Shown here one piece after another: positions 44,973 through 57,313 of a DNA stretch of 64,000 nucleotides. The stretch covers positions 111,953,110 through 112,017,109 of the forward strand of contig JAYESD010000001.1 of NCBI GenBank assembly GCA_036927565.1, given 5' to 3'. A program made the position numbers and the translations under genes. The DNA is from Tuctoria greenei. Its lineage: Eukaryota; Streptophyta; Magnoliopsida; Poales; Poaceae. How positions within the stretch are numbered: position 1 is the first letter of the stretch; every line of letters begins with the position of its first letter. The notes below the pieces were generated by a model. It was not told the DNA's origin. It saw only the letters and a program-made list of their open reading frames with translations, and ran no database searches.

Positions 44973-47900
44973 CTATCGAACATATGCCGCTAACAAGTCC
45001 GGATAGTTCGTTCTAAGATACTCCTCGCTTTCCCACGTGGCTTCTTCCGCACTGTGGTTGCTCCACAAAACCTTATAGAAATGCAAGGTGCGACTTCTTG
45101 TGGTGCGAGTCTTTTCATCAATGATCTGAGTTGGATGCTCGGAATAAGTGAGATCTGGTTGGAGAGCTTCCAAATCCTCTATACGGATATCAGCTGGAGC
45201 CTTAAGACATTTCCGCAATTGGGAAATGTGGAATACATTGTGGACTCCTGAAAGTGACGTTGGTAACTCCAATTGATATGCCACAGGTCCGCATCTTTCG
45301 ATTATTGCGAACGGACCAATAAAGCGTGGAGCTAGCTTCCCTTTTACCCCGAAGCGATGGATACCCTTCATAGGGGATACCCAGAGATAAACTTGATCTC
45401 CAACTTCGAAGTGAAGAGGTCGACATCGTTTGTCCGCGTAGCTCTTCTGACGAGACTGAGCAGCTTTGAGATTCGCCTGAATAGTGCGAACTCGATCCTC
45501 GGCTTCATTTACTAAGTCGATGCCGTACACTGCCCGTTCACCTGATTCGCACCAGTTCAAGGGCGTGCGACACTTTCGGCCATAGAGAGCTTCATATGGC
45601 GCCATCTGGATGCTAGCCTGGTAACCGTTGTTGTATGAAAACTCCGCCAAAGGTAGATGATCATCCCAGTTCTTACCCTGGTGGATGGCACAGGCACGAA
45701 GCATGTCTTCTAGCACTTCATTCACCAGTTCGGTCTGACCATCGGTCTGAGGATGATAAGCCGAGCTCTGAATCAATTTGGTCCCCAGTGCATCGTGGAG
45801 ATGCTCCCAGAATCGTGAAACAAATACAGCTCCACGATCTGAGATGATGGTACAGGGTACACCATGTAGACATATTATTCTGGAGATATAAATTTCCGCA
45901 TATCGCTTCGCATCGTATGCCACGCTGACCGGTATGAAATGAGCCGATTTGGTCAATCGGTCAACGATCACCCAAATGGAGTCGTGTTTATGGAGAGTGG
46001 GAGGCAACCCAACAATGAAATCCATACTGATATCCTCCCATTTCCAAGCCGGTATGCTTAAAGGTTGAAGCTGTCCAGCTGCCTTCATATGGTCGTCCTT
46101 TACTCGCCGACACGTATCACACTCGGACACGTATTTAGCTACTTCTCTCTTCATCCGAGTCCACCAGAATTTCTTCTTAAAATCTTGGTACATCTTTTTG
46201 CTTCCTGGATGAATGGAATACTTGGACAAATGAGTTTCGTCCAACATCTTCTTTCTAAGTTCCATGTTTCGGGGTACCACTATACGGTCGTTAAACCAGA
46301 TGGTACCCTCTTTGTCACTATGGAAACATTTCATTTCCCCCTTTATCATTCTTTGTCGAATATGCGACATTCCTATGTCTTCCTGCTGAGCTGCTACAAT
46401 ATCCTCCCTGATGGTAGGAATGAGAGCTAGGTTGTAGAGTGCTCCATATGGAACCAAGTAAAGACTCGGTCCTTCTTCTCCTTCCATTGTGGTGAGGGAA
46501 AGATTGTTGACATGGGACTTGCGGCTCAGTGCATCTGCGACTACATTCGCCTTACCTGGATGGTAATGGATCTCAATCTCATAATCCTTGATCAATTCTA
46601 ACCATCGCCTTTGTCGCATATTCAAATCCTTCTGGGTGAAGATGTATTTTAAGCTTTTGTGATCAGTGTAGAGGTGTACTAAATTACCCAGTAGATAATG
46701 CCTCCACATCTTCAATGCTAGCACCACAGCAGCGAGTTCAAGATCATGAGTCGGGTAATGCTGCTCATGATTCCGAAGCTGCCGTGATCCATACGCGATC
46801 ACTCTTCGCTACTGCATCAACACACAACCCAAACCAATCCCAGATGCGTCGCAAAAGACATCAAATGCTTTGGTTGTGTCTGGTTGGGCTAAAACTGGTG
46901 CCGTGGTGAGGTGTTTCACCAATGCTTTGAAACCTGCCTCACATGCCTCGGTCCATACATACTTCTACCCTTTCTTCAGAAGTTCTGTCATTGGTTTAGC
47001 TATCCTGGAGAAATTGGGGATGAACCCAGCTAAACTCAGGAAACTTCGGACTTCATGTACAGACTTTGGAGACTCCCATTTAAGGACTTGGTGGATCTTA
47101 CTTGGATCAACTGCAATCCCTTCTGCTGATATGATGTGCCCTAAAAATGGCATCTGGTTGATCCAGAATTCACACTTGCTGAACTTAGCATACAGCTGAT
47201 GGTCCCGTAATCGCTGAAGCACAATATGCAAGTGTTGAGCATGTTCTTCTTCGGATTTTGAATACACAAGTATGTCGTCAATGAAGACCACGACAAACTT
47301 GTCCAATTCCGGCACGAATACTGAGTTCATGAGATACATGAAATGAGCCGGGGCGTTGGTTAATCCGAAGGACATAACCAGATACTCATACAGTCCATAC
47401 CTTGTTGAGAATGCTGTCTTGGATATATCTTCTGGTCGGATTCTAATTTGATGATAACCAGAACGAAGATCCATCTTCGAAAATACTTTAGCACCCACCA
47501 ATTGATCGAAAAGATTATCAATGCGCGGTAGTGGATACTTGTTCTTGATGGTGACAGCATTAAGTGGACGATAGTCTACACACAGCCTCAAGGTCTTATC
47601 TTTCTTTTCTACAAACAGTGCAGAACAACCCCATGGTGATGAACTTGGACGAATAAAACCTTTGCTCTCAAGTTCAGTTAATTGTTCCTTCAGTTATGCA
47701 AGTTCCTTGGGTGCCATCTTGTAGGGTGGTCTTGAAATTGGCACTGTTCCTGGTGCAAGTTCAATCTTGAACTCTATATCTCTTTCTGGGGGCATACCAG
47801 GAAGATCTTCAGGAAACACGTCGGGGTATTCACATACTACCGGAATATCCTTTAGTTCCATAACCTCGGTATTGAGAATAGATGGTTCCAATGGAATGAT

Positions 47901-49484
47901 GTTCTCAAGATTGAGAACTTGGGGTTGATGGAGTGGAGAGTTTAGATAAATCTTTCTAGGAATGATATCAAGAATAGCACCATGGTACTGCAACCATGCC
48001 ATTCCTAAGATGATATCTAGCTTTTGATGCTCTAATATCAGAAATGAAGTAAGATATATGGTCCCATCTAGGTTAAGTGGGATTCCAGGAACCAATTTAT
48101 TTGTTACCGTTTTCCCGGCTGGAGTGCTAATCACATATGGAGTTTTTGTGGGGATTATTGGTAATTGACTGTTGAGGACAAAAGATTTACTAATAACATT
48201 ATGCGAAGCTCCGGAGTCAAAGAGTATGACTACGGGTTGATCGAAGATAGAGAACGTACCCGTGAGCACGGGTGCGCCTTCCGGAACGTCCTCGATGGCG
48301 AGGTGGTGGACGTTGCCGGGTCTGGTGGCTAGCTTCTTGGGCTGGTTGCGGGGTTGGTTGGCCCCCTGGTAAGATGATGGCCCTCTGCCTTGTCGATCCT
48401 GAGGGCAGTCCTTGGCGAAATGTCCCGTACGCCCACACGTGAAACACGTGTACGGGGTTTGGCCAGTACGAATGGGAGGACGGAATCCCGGTGCACGTGG
48501 TGTAGGTGGGAGTGCACGTGGGATCATCCCCTGCTGCTGTTGTGGCAGGAATCCGCCGTTGTTGAACTGACGACCACGGAACATTGGTGGTCGCGATGGC
48601 GGCTGCCACCTCTGGCCGGATGGTGATCGATACACCATACGGTACTTCTGAGGAGTACCACCTCCGCTGCTCTGCGGAGCACCCCTCTTCTTTTTATCGG
48701 AGGACAGCTAGCGCGTGGCGTCCTCCTGCATTATGGAAGCATTGACGATGTCGTTGAAGTTGCCGCGGTTGAACAGGACCAGCTTGTCCTTCAACTTGGA
48801 GTTCAAACCCTTGTAGAAGCATTCACGCTTCCGATCCTCGGTATTCACTTGGTCCTGAGCGTATTGGGCCAAGTGATTGAATGCTTTGGAGTACTCGTAT
48901 GCACTCCTTCCGCCCTGTCTTAGCTCCAAGAATTCTTGAAGCTTCCTCCTCATAATTCCGGGAGGAACATGGTAGGCGCGGAACACCTCCCGGAACTCGG
49001 CCCAGCTTATGACATGGCCGGCGGGGCGTGCTGCAAGGTAATTGGCCCACCATGCGCCGGCAGACCCCTGGAGTTGTTGTGCTGCAAACAGCGCTTTTTG
49101 CGGTTCAGTTATGTTGAGTAAACCGAACTTCCCTTCAATGGAGCGGAGCCAATTGTCCGCCTCCAAAGGTTTGTCGGCCTCCCTGAAGACCGGTGGATGC
49201 GTCGATGCGAAATCAGAGTAGGAACTCTGATATTGATGACGCGGTCCATCATCCTGTCGTCCCCCTCGACGGGACGAGTGCTGCACCAACGTCCGCAGTA
49301 ACTCGGTTTGCTCGTCGCGCGAGCCGAGCACTGCAGCGAGAACCTCCGCGAGACTCCTGGGGAGTGTGGTTGGAGGTGGTGGAGGTGGTTGCGTCTGAGG
49401 CGTATTCTGCCCCGGGGGTGGTGTGTCATCCCCCTGTCCTCCACTAGATCCCCCCACCTCTGAGGCTGCACGAGTACGCACCAT
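44973..49484 (-). pseudogene. gag-pol: Chromovirus F gag-pol, single frame with four stop codons
   Basis: Gag starts at 49484 (MVRTRAASEVGG). The knuckle CFTCGRTGHFAKDC lies at about 48450 and the protease VILFDSGASHNVI at about 48230. RT spans about 47690-46965 (LRLCVDYRPLNAVTIKNKYP, FIDDILVYSKS). RNase H reaches about 46500 (FDVFCDASG, TDHKSLKYIF). The integrase has an HHCC finger (HPGSKKMYQ, CDTCRRVK) and a DD35E core (SMDFIVGLP, IISDRG, DGQTELVNE). The chromodomain is at the end (TRTTRSR, EEATWESEEYL). The whole polyprotein stays in one frame. Only stops at 48708-48710, 47694-47696, 46965-46967 and 46809-46811 (TAG, TAA, TAG, TAG) interrupt it. The first lies between gag core and knuckle. 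Confidence 0.93.
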
Positions 49485-49854
49485 ACTGCAATACAACGAT
49501 TAACACGGTAAGTCCCATTGCCTCAAGTTCATCCTCCCTTAGAAATTCGGTAGATAGTAATAGACGATGCATAACATTTACACATATTGATAAAGCATAA
49601 ACTTTATACAAAATATATCATCTCATGACCAAGTTTACAGTAGTAAACCCAAAATGATGGACTCCCCTTATGGAAATACATCTCTACCATACTTGGTCTT
49701 CCTGACATGTCATACTCATCTAATTATCTAGACATCACTACCATTACTCTTAATATGACACAAACATGGTCACAAAAGAGAAACACTAGCAACCATTTAA
49801 CTATATGTTGCATTGTGTTGGCGGAAGTGCTACCACATCTCACTTCAATACGCC
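49485..49854 (-). other. Spacer between ORF0 and gag of F
   Basis: About 370 bp, AT-rich, without a reading frame longer than about 60 codons. Separates the ORF0-like gene from gag. Confidence 0.5.
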
Positions 49855-50820
49855 CTACTCGACGTATTCAAGTTCCTCTGGGTCTTCTTCTTCCTCTTCA
49901 TCTTCAGGGCTAGGCACCACTGATACGGGTGCTGGAGTAGAAGTTGATACATCATTCAACATCAACATCTTCTTGGCAGCCATAGCTTGCCAATCTGCCT
50001 GTATCATAAACATCCCCCAGGCCTCATTCTCCTGCTGAGCCTGCTCACAGCTGGTCTTCCAGCTCTGAGCCTGCATCCTGGACTTATCTCGGTCCACAGT
50101 CACTGCGTTCAACTGAGTGTCCCGATGGTGTCCATAATGTAGGCTTGCCCCTAACTCAGTCTCCATTTCTAGAGCCTCCTGGCGAGACGCGGCTAAATCC
50201 CTTACGGCGTCATGCCATTGATTCTCCCTGATATTCAAACGATGGTTGAGAGGAGCAATCATATCCCTAAGTCCGTCATTTGCCCACTCAGAGTGATCTG
50301 CTCGAGCCATGGCTTGCTTCAGATTGTCCGTCAATTCTTTTATGCATGCCCTTTGATTTCCCTTCTCGCGATGGGATGCGGCTGCACACACCGCTAAAGC
50401 AGTCGTGGAAGTTTCGCCACGATTTTCTACCTCCATAAGCAAACGGGTTGCCCAAGCTTCGGAAGCCCTGCCGGTAACTGGAAAGAATTCATATGGAGTA
50501 CCCACCAGACTATTGCCATGGAGTTTGCAGAATCTCCCCATGGCAACACTTGCGGCGTAGCTCCACGTTTCTTCCAATATTAACCCTTTAATCTTGATGG
50601 AGAATGGAGCCCATCCGAGATGCGGTGGACCAGCAGGCACATCAACATAGATGGTGCAACTCCACATACCGCTTTCCTGGAATTTCTTGCCCCAATATTT
50701 AGGCCACTTCCGGTAGCCAAATTGGCAAAGCAATTTCACAAACACGTCCGGAAAACCGGCGTGTCCGGTACACGTTGAGAACACCCATCCATTTGGTAAC
50801 TGAATTCTTGGTGCTGCCAT
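49855..50820 (-). CDS. ORF0-like protein upstream of gag in chromovirus F (intact)
   Basis: An uninterrupted frame on the element's sense strand, between leader and gag. I take the start as the ATG at 50820 (MAAPRIQLPNGWVFS); an in-frame ATG nine codons earlier is possible. Residues about 1-115 look globular, with many aromatics and Cys (GYRKWPKYWGKKF, ILEETWSYAASVAMGRF). About 120-270 is predicted helical, with scattered heptads. The C-terminus is very acidic (EDEEEEEDPEELEYVE). No known enzymatic motif is seen. An extra ORF upstream of gag has been described in the rice RIRE3/RIRE8 chromoviruses (recollection); this is probably its counterpart. It is intact although gag-pol in the same copy has four stops. 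Function unknown. Confidence 0.75.
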   Translation of the reverse strand: MAAPRIQLPNGWVFSTCTGHAGFPDVFVKLLCQFGYRKWPKYWGKKFQESGMWSCTIYVDVPAGPPHLGWAPFSIKIKGLILEETWSYAASVAMGRFCKLHGNSLVGTPYEFFPVTGRASEAWATRLLMEVENRGETSTTALAVCAAASHREKGNQRACIKELTDNLKQAMARADHSEWANDGLRDMIAPLNHRLNIRENQWHDAVRDLAASRQEALEMETELGASLHYGHHRDTQLNAVTVDRDKSRMQAQSWKTSCEQAQQENEAWGMFMIQADWQAMAAKKMLMLNDVSTSTPAPVSVVPSPEDEEEEEDPEELEYVE

Positions 50821-52784
50821 CTGTGGACAAGCATACCAGGATATCAATACACAGTATAAGTATTCAACTTAATCACTGATAATTTTGGATCAAAGAAACT
50901 ATCCATTATCAAATGATCCAAGAAAGCTGCAAACTGGAAGTGATCACAGTTCTGTTCCAGCCGACCTGTCTGCATTAACCCGTAAGTTTCATACAGAAGA
51001 AGTCAGAACTAAAATTTAAGTTGAATACAAAAGTTGTAGTACACTTCAAAACCTTTTCATATTGTACTCATACAGCTACTGTTGAACTAGTATGAACAAT
51101 CTATACCGGTTTTGAGTTGACTCAAGGGTTCTGGAAATTTTGACAGAACCTCCCCTGTATATGGGCTTATCTCCACATTCTATACAGGTCTATCATGATA
51201 AGATATTGAGGTAATGTCAAAATAAACATTGAGTAACATCGTGTTAACAATCCAGAACTAAAGAAGTTCCACCACGAAAACCTTGTTATGTAGGTATTAT
51301 GTATCAATTCACAATTATGTGCAAACTGTTCCAAGTTCTGGACTGCAGGAACCAAATTTGCGACAAATGGAATTAGGCATAGCTATACCCAGATCCAGGT
51401 CAGGAGCGATAAATAAAGTTGATAGATGACTTCCTAAGCTTTCCAGAAATGTATATGTGTAACCATATCACTGTTCTGGATTAGGAGTTATAACTATCCA
51501 AACTTAACAGTAAAACTGACTGGTTTGCATCAGCAGTCATGCAGTTCACTGTGCTGACTTCCCAATTTGGTTAAACTCCAATTAAAATCAGGAAAGACTT
51601 CCCATAACAAACTCATAAATCTCCACCTACCCTTCTCAGACATATATCCCAATAAGGCAGTGGACTTTTCTACAGTGAGTTATGGCAAGAATACAGAAAC
51701 GGGTACAAAGGTGGGTTCATATGGAGTAATTACAGTAAACCCCAGTTTTCAACAGATTAACAAGCTTTTCTGTCTTTTTGGTCAACAGGAAAGTTGGAGA
51801 GGTCTTCACGAGCTTTCCATCTATGTAGGATACTCTTATGTTATCTAATTGCTAACCAAGATTACAACCTGGCAAAGTTGAGCCACTTCAACCAGAAAGC
51901 AAGAATCTTGGTTCTATCTACCTTATCAAGTTGGAGTTTCTTTTTTATGAGCCCGAAATTACCAGCATCTGATAGTCGGACTTTCTCCAAACACAATGCA
52001 ACCATTCTGTCGGTGGGGAGGGTCTAGTATCATGTTTGATACTGACGGTACTACGTGCCTCACGAAAGGAAATTCTATCCGGTACATCCGGTTACGTCTA
52101 TAGGTGGTTCCTATATCGTTCTCTCGCAAACGGTTCCTACACAGTCCTCTACCGAAATTAGTGTCCCTGTAGAAAGCAAACAATCCCCTGGCACGGGCAC
52201 GCCGTACGGCGGCAGGGAAACAGAACAGGTAACCACAATATACAATTATATTTGAAAGTAAAAGCATACGACTCTGGAGTGAGTCGCCCTCGAGCGAGGT
52301 CATGCCTTGAGGTACATGGCTGTAAATACGTCTGTACAGCAAGGACCCCCGTACGATCCGGCTTATACACGCTCGGGCATACGTGTTCGCATGTTCTCAT
52401 AGATATGAGAACACACTATCGGGTTACATACCACCCGACGGGGTTTTCCTCTAACTTTGTGTCACGCTGGGGTACCGCGTGTCATATGTTCTCAGAAACA
52501 TGGAAAGTTTCAAAGACTCATATTGACTTTTCGTGCCAATCCACGGAAATTTCACATACCACCTCTCGTATGCTGAGCTTACCGAGATTGATCCGCTCTC
52601 GGTGGCGTACCTTACCTCTTACCTGATGTCGGAGCGTCGTTACAGAATATAATAACACATAGTTAGTTTACCACCTTTATAACTTATACTAGTAATACTC
52701 CTTATAAAGGCATATAACTAATTCCTCACTCAAGTTCCTAATTTTTGAAAATATGTTCTTTTCAGGTACACTGTTCCCAAAGAT
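50821..52784 (-). other. 5' leader of chromovirus F
   Basis: About 1.96 kb between primer site and ORF0. The primer-proximal third (about 52640-51960) is conserved with the leader of element B; the rest is AT-rich. Short frames in it carry no motif. Possibly holds packaging signals and translational control elements (inference). Confidence 0.6.
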
Positions 52785-52796
52785 GCTCTGATACCA
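52785..52796 (-). other. Primer-binding site of chromovirus F
   Basis: TGGTATCAGAGC on the minus strand, an exact initiator tRNA-Met complement. It lies four bases (GACA) after the 5' LTR end. Confidence 0.92.
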
Positions 52797-52800
52797 TGTC

Positions 52801-55800
52801 TGTGAGGACCAGAATCCACACATCCGAGGATCTCATTGGGTGGTGTCGTGCGATGCGACACCCAACAGTATACAAGAATAGAACCAGAATAAAGTACAAG
52901 ACCAAGTCTTTTATTTAATACACAACGGAAGTTTTTACAATACTATAGGAAAAAGAAATATATATATATCATAGCTACACTCTCGGCACTAGCTATGCAA
53001 AAGCAAAGTTATCCATGCCTGGGATACTTTGCACTAGCAACACACAAACTATGGCGACGTGCAGGGTTCCCACTCGGCTGTACACCCTGGAGGGGGTGTT
53101 GCCTCATCGTCAAACCCATCCTCAACAGAGTAACCTGCAAAAACTCGTTAACTGCAAACGTGAGCATAAGGCTCAGCAAGACTAACCCGTCTCACTAGAC
53201 ATATGCAAGGTGGATGCTAAACATAGGTAAGTTGAAGCATAAATGTCTCGCCTACAAGTTGATCCTTATAATCAAGTTTTAAGTAGCAAATGACATTTCC
53301 CAAGCACGGCACATCATGGGCTTCACAATCAAACAAGAAACGCTTTACCAATGATATGACATGCTCGAGACACATAATGCTATTACAGCTAAAGTATGGG
53401 GAAATTGAAAATCTTTAGTTATACTATCTCTAAACCAAACAAGGTTGCAAAGTAATTATAATTCAATACCATATGACTTTTCTAACTTCTTTAGTATTTA
53501 CTACGTCACCGCTCAGTGAACAAGTGATACTCTATTACTGCGAGGGACAGTGATTGCAATCAAGACACACCCGGACAACACGACACATACGTCGTTTGGA
53601 AGTGTCAGCGAGCACACCTGTACCTACATAACACTTCAATACTAGGCGTATATGGCCACCTTTCACAAGAAACTCGAATGCTGGGCCCGTCTCACCTCCG
53701 CAAACAGAAGGTCTCTGCACGGAACACCTCATGTGTCCGCCGACCGATTTACACCTTACTGTCCTCAACCCACCCCTATCGATGGTGAGTTAATGGGTCT
53801 CGACATCCCAGTTATCAAGTTACATCAGTTTATTGGATTACATATGTCCATTATATTGCCGCTACAATTCAAGCTTGTCCGAAGGGGCTGCATACGGACG
53901 GGCCTTAATCGACATAGGCAGGGCTATGCGACCGAGACTCAATTCTCGCCGCTTCCTATCCATTCCCTGCCCGGTCTCAATTTCATTATATTAAGCCATT
54001 TTCTATTCAACCAATCCTGTGAGATACATCTCTCGCGAGTAGATTCCAACTACTCGACTTCTACCGTATCTCCTATGCATTTGCGAAGCAGTTACTACAG
54101 GTCAACTGTAACTCGTGCCAAATAAACCCTGGGATTTTTGGTCATGCATGTGGAGTATCATTCACCCTAAACGCAATGCACAAATCATATACTACTCATC
54201 ATAGTGATAAAGCAAAAGTTTATAAACGACTTAAATGCAAACCGGGGCTTGCCTTGTTGAAGGTCAGGTTCTGAGTTAGAATTTGGAAGATGCTCTTCCA
54301 AGGCCTCTGACTCCTCCTCGACTTCGGTTACTATACGATATGCATAAAATACGGTATGAATGACTTTGAAAATATTTAATATCAAGACCAGGATTTTAAT
54401 TTATGGTGACCATTATAGGATAATTAGTTATTTGGCTTGGGAACGTTGAATTAGGTATTTAGGGAATACTATAGAAGTTCTTGCAAAGAACAGGAGATGA
54501 TCAAAGTAGAGTGTGGTCTCTAAGATTATGGCAAGCAAATAACTTCCACAATTTTTAGAGATGAAACTGTAGCTTGAATATAGCCATCAGTTGATAATCA
54601 AGATAGAGAAAATTGTCCTGGTCCTAGCAAAAGTGGTTTCATAAATTTCTAAGCCTTGGTGAAGAATTTATTGAGTTTCTAAGTTGACAAGAATTTCTGG
54701 AATTGTCTTGTAATTGAACTTTTAAGCATTTAGTCAATATTCAGTTTCAAATTGAATTAAGACTAGAATATGAGGTCCATTAAATCCAAGATTTTTACAG
54801 GAGCTAAGGTATGACTAAAGGAAGATTCAGTCCAAATTTGGGGCATAATAAAGCATCTGCATATCTGTGAAAATTCCATAACTGAAAAAGGTAATTGAAT
54901 TATACAGAGGTTAAAACAGGTGCAATGGCTCCCAAATTTTTGCTGGTAGTCAAGAATAGGACAATAATTTTTATGTGAATTTTGGGGATTTTTCCAGGGA
55001 ATACTTCATCTGAAAAATTGCATTTTACTTGGTAAAGATTAATTTCTACAGAATTAAATATTTATTTTCACAGAGCCTAATTAGTACTGAGCGAAACTAG
55101 AGCTCAAGGGCTTTCAAAAAAAATTTGTTTGAATGAATTTGGAGTATTCTACAGAAAGATATTCAATTTAGAAGTTTGGACAAATTTCTGGAATTAAATA
55201 CATCCCAAAGACCACGTGGCGCATTCTGGTTGAGGCAGCACCGGGGTCCACAGAATTAAAGCGCGCAGCCACACTAGATCTCAGCCGCACCGTGATCCCG
55301 CAGTGAATGGCAGGTGGGACCCGATGGGGTCATCGTCTACCTCGGGCCGGTGCTCGCGCGGAGCAGCACCCGCGGCAGTGGCTCGCCGGCGAGCTCGCCG
55401 CCGGCTAAACCAACGGACCAGACTCGCGGAAACTTGCCGCCTGGGGGTTTTTGGGATCGCTGAGCACGATGGTGAGGTCAGTGGGTCCTGAAGCTCGCCG
55501 GAAAAGGTCGTGCGACGGCGGCGGCGGCGATGAGCGCTCGGGCAACATAGAACTCGCTCCAGAGTAGCTCAAATCACTTGGGAATTTCTCCAAAACCTTT
55601 CTGGGATGATGGAGTTCAAGGATCTGGGTGTAGAAGGGGAGTGAGTTGCCGGGAATCACGAGTTCGATGGTGAACCGAGGTTTTCTCACCGGCGGCGAGC
55701 AAAACTCGAAATTCAGAGCCGTTGCTCGATGATTCTTAATGGTTCTTGCTCAGACAGGAGCGCTAGGGCCTATAGAAACTATCTCTAAGCAATTGCAAAG

Positions 55801-56794
55801 GATGATTACTTGCAGAAAAGGAATCGACATGAAAACTTAGCTAGTTATCTACTTTCAGCCGTAGGGGAAACGAACAATAACTCGCTCAAGCTTCAACGAT
55901 AAGGGAAATGGTTTGTACCATGAGCTAGAGTTTGATCAGGCGCACCTTTTTGCTCTTTGGAGCTTGGCTTGAAACGGCGCGGAACGGCGGCACACCGCGG
56001 AGCAGTGGCGAGCGGCGGCGATGGCGCGCGGCGGAAGAAAAGTCGCGAGGCAGTGGAGCTGCGATCGGGGATGAGGAGTGAAGGGAGCTTCGGCCGGCCT
56101 TTTATAGGGCCGCGGCGAGCAGGCAGGCAGCTCGCTGGAGCTGCATGCGCGCGCGCGGTGTCGAGCGGAGGTGCGTCGGTACAGAGATGGCGGGGTCGAG
56201 CTGATCCGTTCAAAGAGGAGCTGACATGTGGGGCCCACTGTCCAGTGATACTCCCCACAGTTCAGTTACTAATTCATTTAAAAATAGAAGATCAACTCCA
56301 AAAATCATGAAATTTTGTGGAGATGGCAAATGAATTATTCTGAACACAATGGTGAACTCAAATCTTATGTTTAAAGAAGTTGGAGAAGAATTAAAAATTC
56401 AGATTTGAATTTGATTCAAATTTGCCAAGCACCTCAATTAAAATAGTAGATGAGTTTCTAAAATCTTGAAACTTTGTAAGCATGCTATTGAGGAATTTAG
56501 TAGCTCATGGAAAAATTTAGAGCCCTTAATTTGAATATTTGGGTTAGAGCTTATTAGGGCTTCATTTTGCATTGCTTACTAAATGTTATCCAAAAATTCT
56601 TATTCTTAAAAAGGGTGAATAGAATATAATTTGGATTCATGGTGAAGTCCAATACCCATGTTAAAAGAATTTAACAATGAGTGCAAGAAAAGTTTTGGAT
56701 GGCATAGTTCATGTGCACCATTATATTGGATATCTAAAATAGTTGATCACAAAACCCATATGAACTTAACATGCCATAAAAGTGGGGTTTTACA
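52801..56794 (-). repeat. 5' LTR of chromovirus F (3994 bp)
   Basis: On the element's strand it starts TGTAAAACCCC (56794) and ends GGTCCTCACA (52801). TATA box (minus strand) at 56098-56107 inside a GC-rich promoter island (about 55280-56240). Nearly identical to 40920-44911. Confidence 0.95.
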
Positions 56795-57313
56795 AAAACT
56801 ATGGAGTCCACCTATCTGAGTCAAAGACTTCCAAAGGCTCCACGTGTCCCGCCGCACTAGACCTGCCTCCTTCGGTTGGGTAGCTCTGGCACTGCCACGT
56901 GTATCGCAGGGTCGGACCTGACTCCCTTAATAGGGAAGCTTCAATCATGCCGCGTGTACAGTGACCCCAGACCTAACCCCCAGTAGAGGGAAGCTCCAGT
57001 GCTACCACATGTTTAACAGCTCTGGACTTGCCTCCCCAGAGAGGGAAGCTCCGGAGCTACCATGTGTTGAGCCTTCTGTTGGATCCCTAACGGCACGGAC
57101 ATCCAAGGGGCTATTAAACCAGTCGTTACAAGACCTTTCGAGCCTAGCAAACCATGTAACAGTCGGTCCTTAGCATATAAAAGGGTTGCACCGCACAATA
57201 GAGACAAGTCCACTCAAGCTCACACGCATACAACGCATACACTCTCATACTATCAACAATCACCTGGTGGAGTAGGGTATTACACATAGGCGGCCCGAAC
57301 CACGTAAAAAATC
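56795..57313 (+). repeat. 3' LTR of Tat element E, second segment, truncated
   Basis: After the duplicated AAAAC it continues TATGGAGTCCACCTATCTGAG, as in the 5' LTR at 29020 onward. It has TATA box ATATAAAAGG at 57175-57184. Relative to the 5' copy it lacks a short stretch near 57075 and about 150 bp near 57140. It stops after ACGTAAAAAATC, about 110 bp short of the LTR end, where copia D RT sequence begins. Confidence 0.88.

Larger units (their letters stand above)
40920..56794 (-). mobile_element. Chromovirus F (Tekay/Del-like), complete, youngest element
   Basis: 15,875 bp on the minus strand. Its LTRs are 3994 bp (5', 52801-56794) and 3992 bp (3', 40920-44911). A perfect AAAAC target duplication (40915-40919 and 56795-56799) flanks it. 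All structural parts are present: initiator-Met primer site, leader, ORF0-like gene, gag-pol with chromodomain, hairpin and polypurine tract. By eye I see roughly 60 differences between the LTRs (about 1.5%), so it is young compared with the rest. Confidence 0.95.
28971..57313 (+). mobile_element. Tat element E, inserted in D and split by chromovirus F (discontinuous)
   Basis: E consists of 28971-40919 and 56800-57313, about 12.5 kb without F. It has a 5' LTR, primer site, gag, protease, RT, two RNase H domains, integrase, a 71-bp tandem array and an antisense gene with intron. A polypurine tract and a 3' LTR, itself split by F, complete it. The 3' end is deleted: the last about 110 bp of the LTR and the central part of the D RT are gone. 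The right target duplication is therefore lost; GCTGC (28966-28970) is the left candidate. Confidence 0.87.

Noticed and set aside
48217..48609. 130-codon minus-strand frame in another phase of gag
   Set aside because: Overlaps the conserved gag knuckle/protease frame and has no conserved motif.
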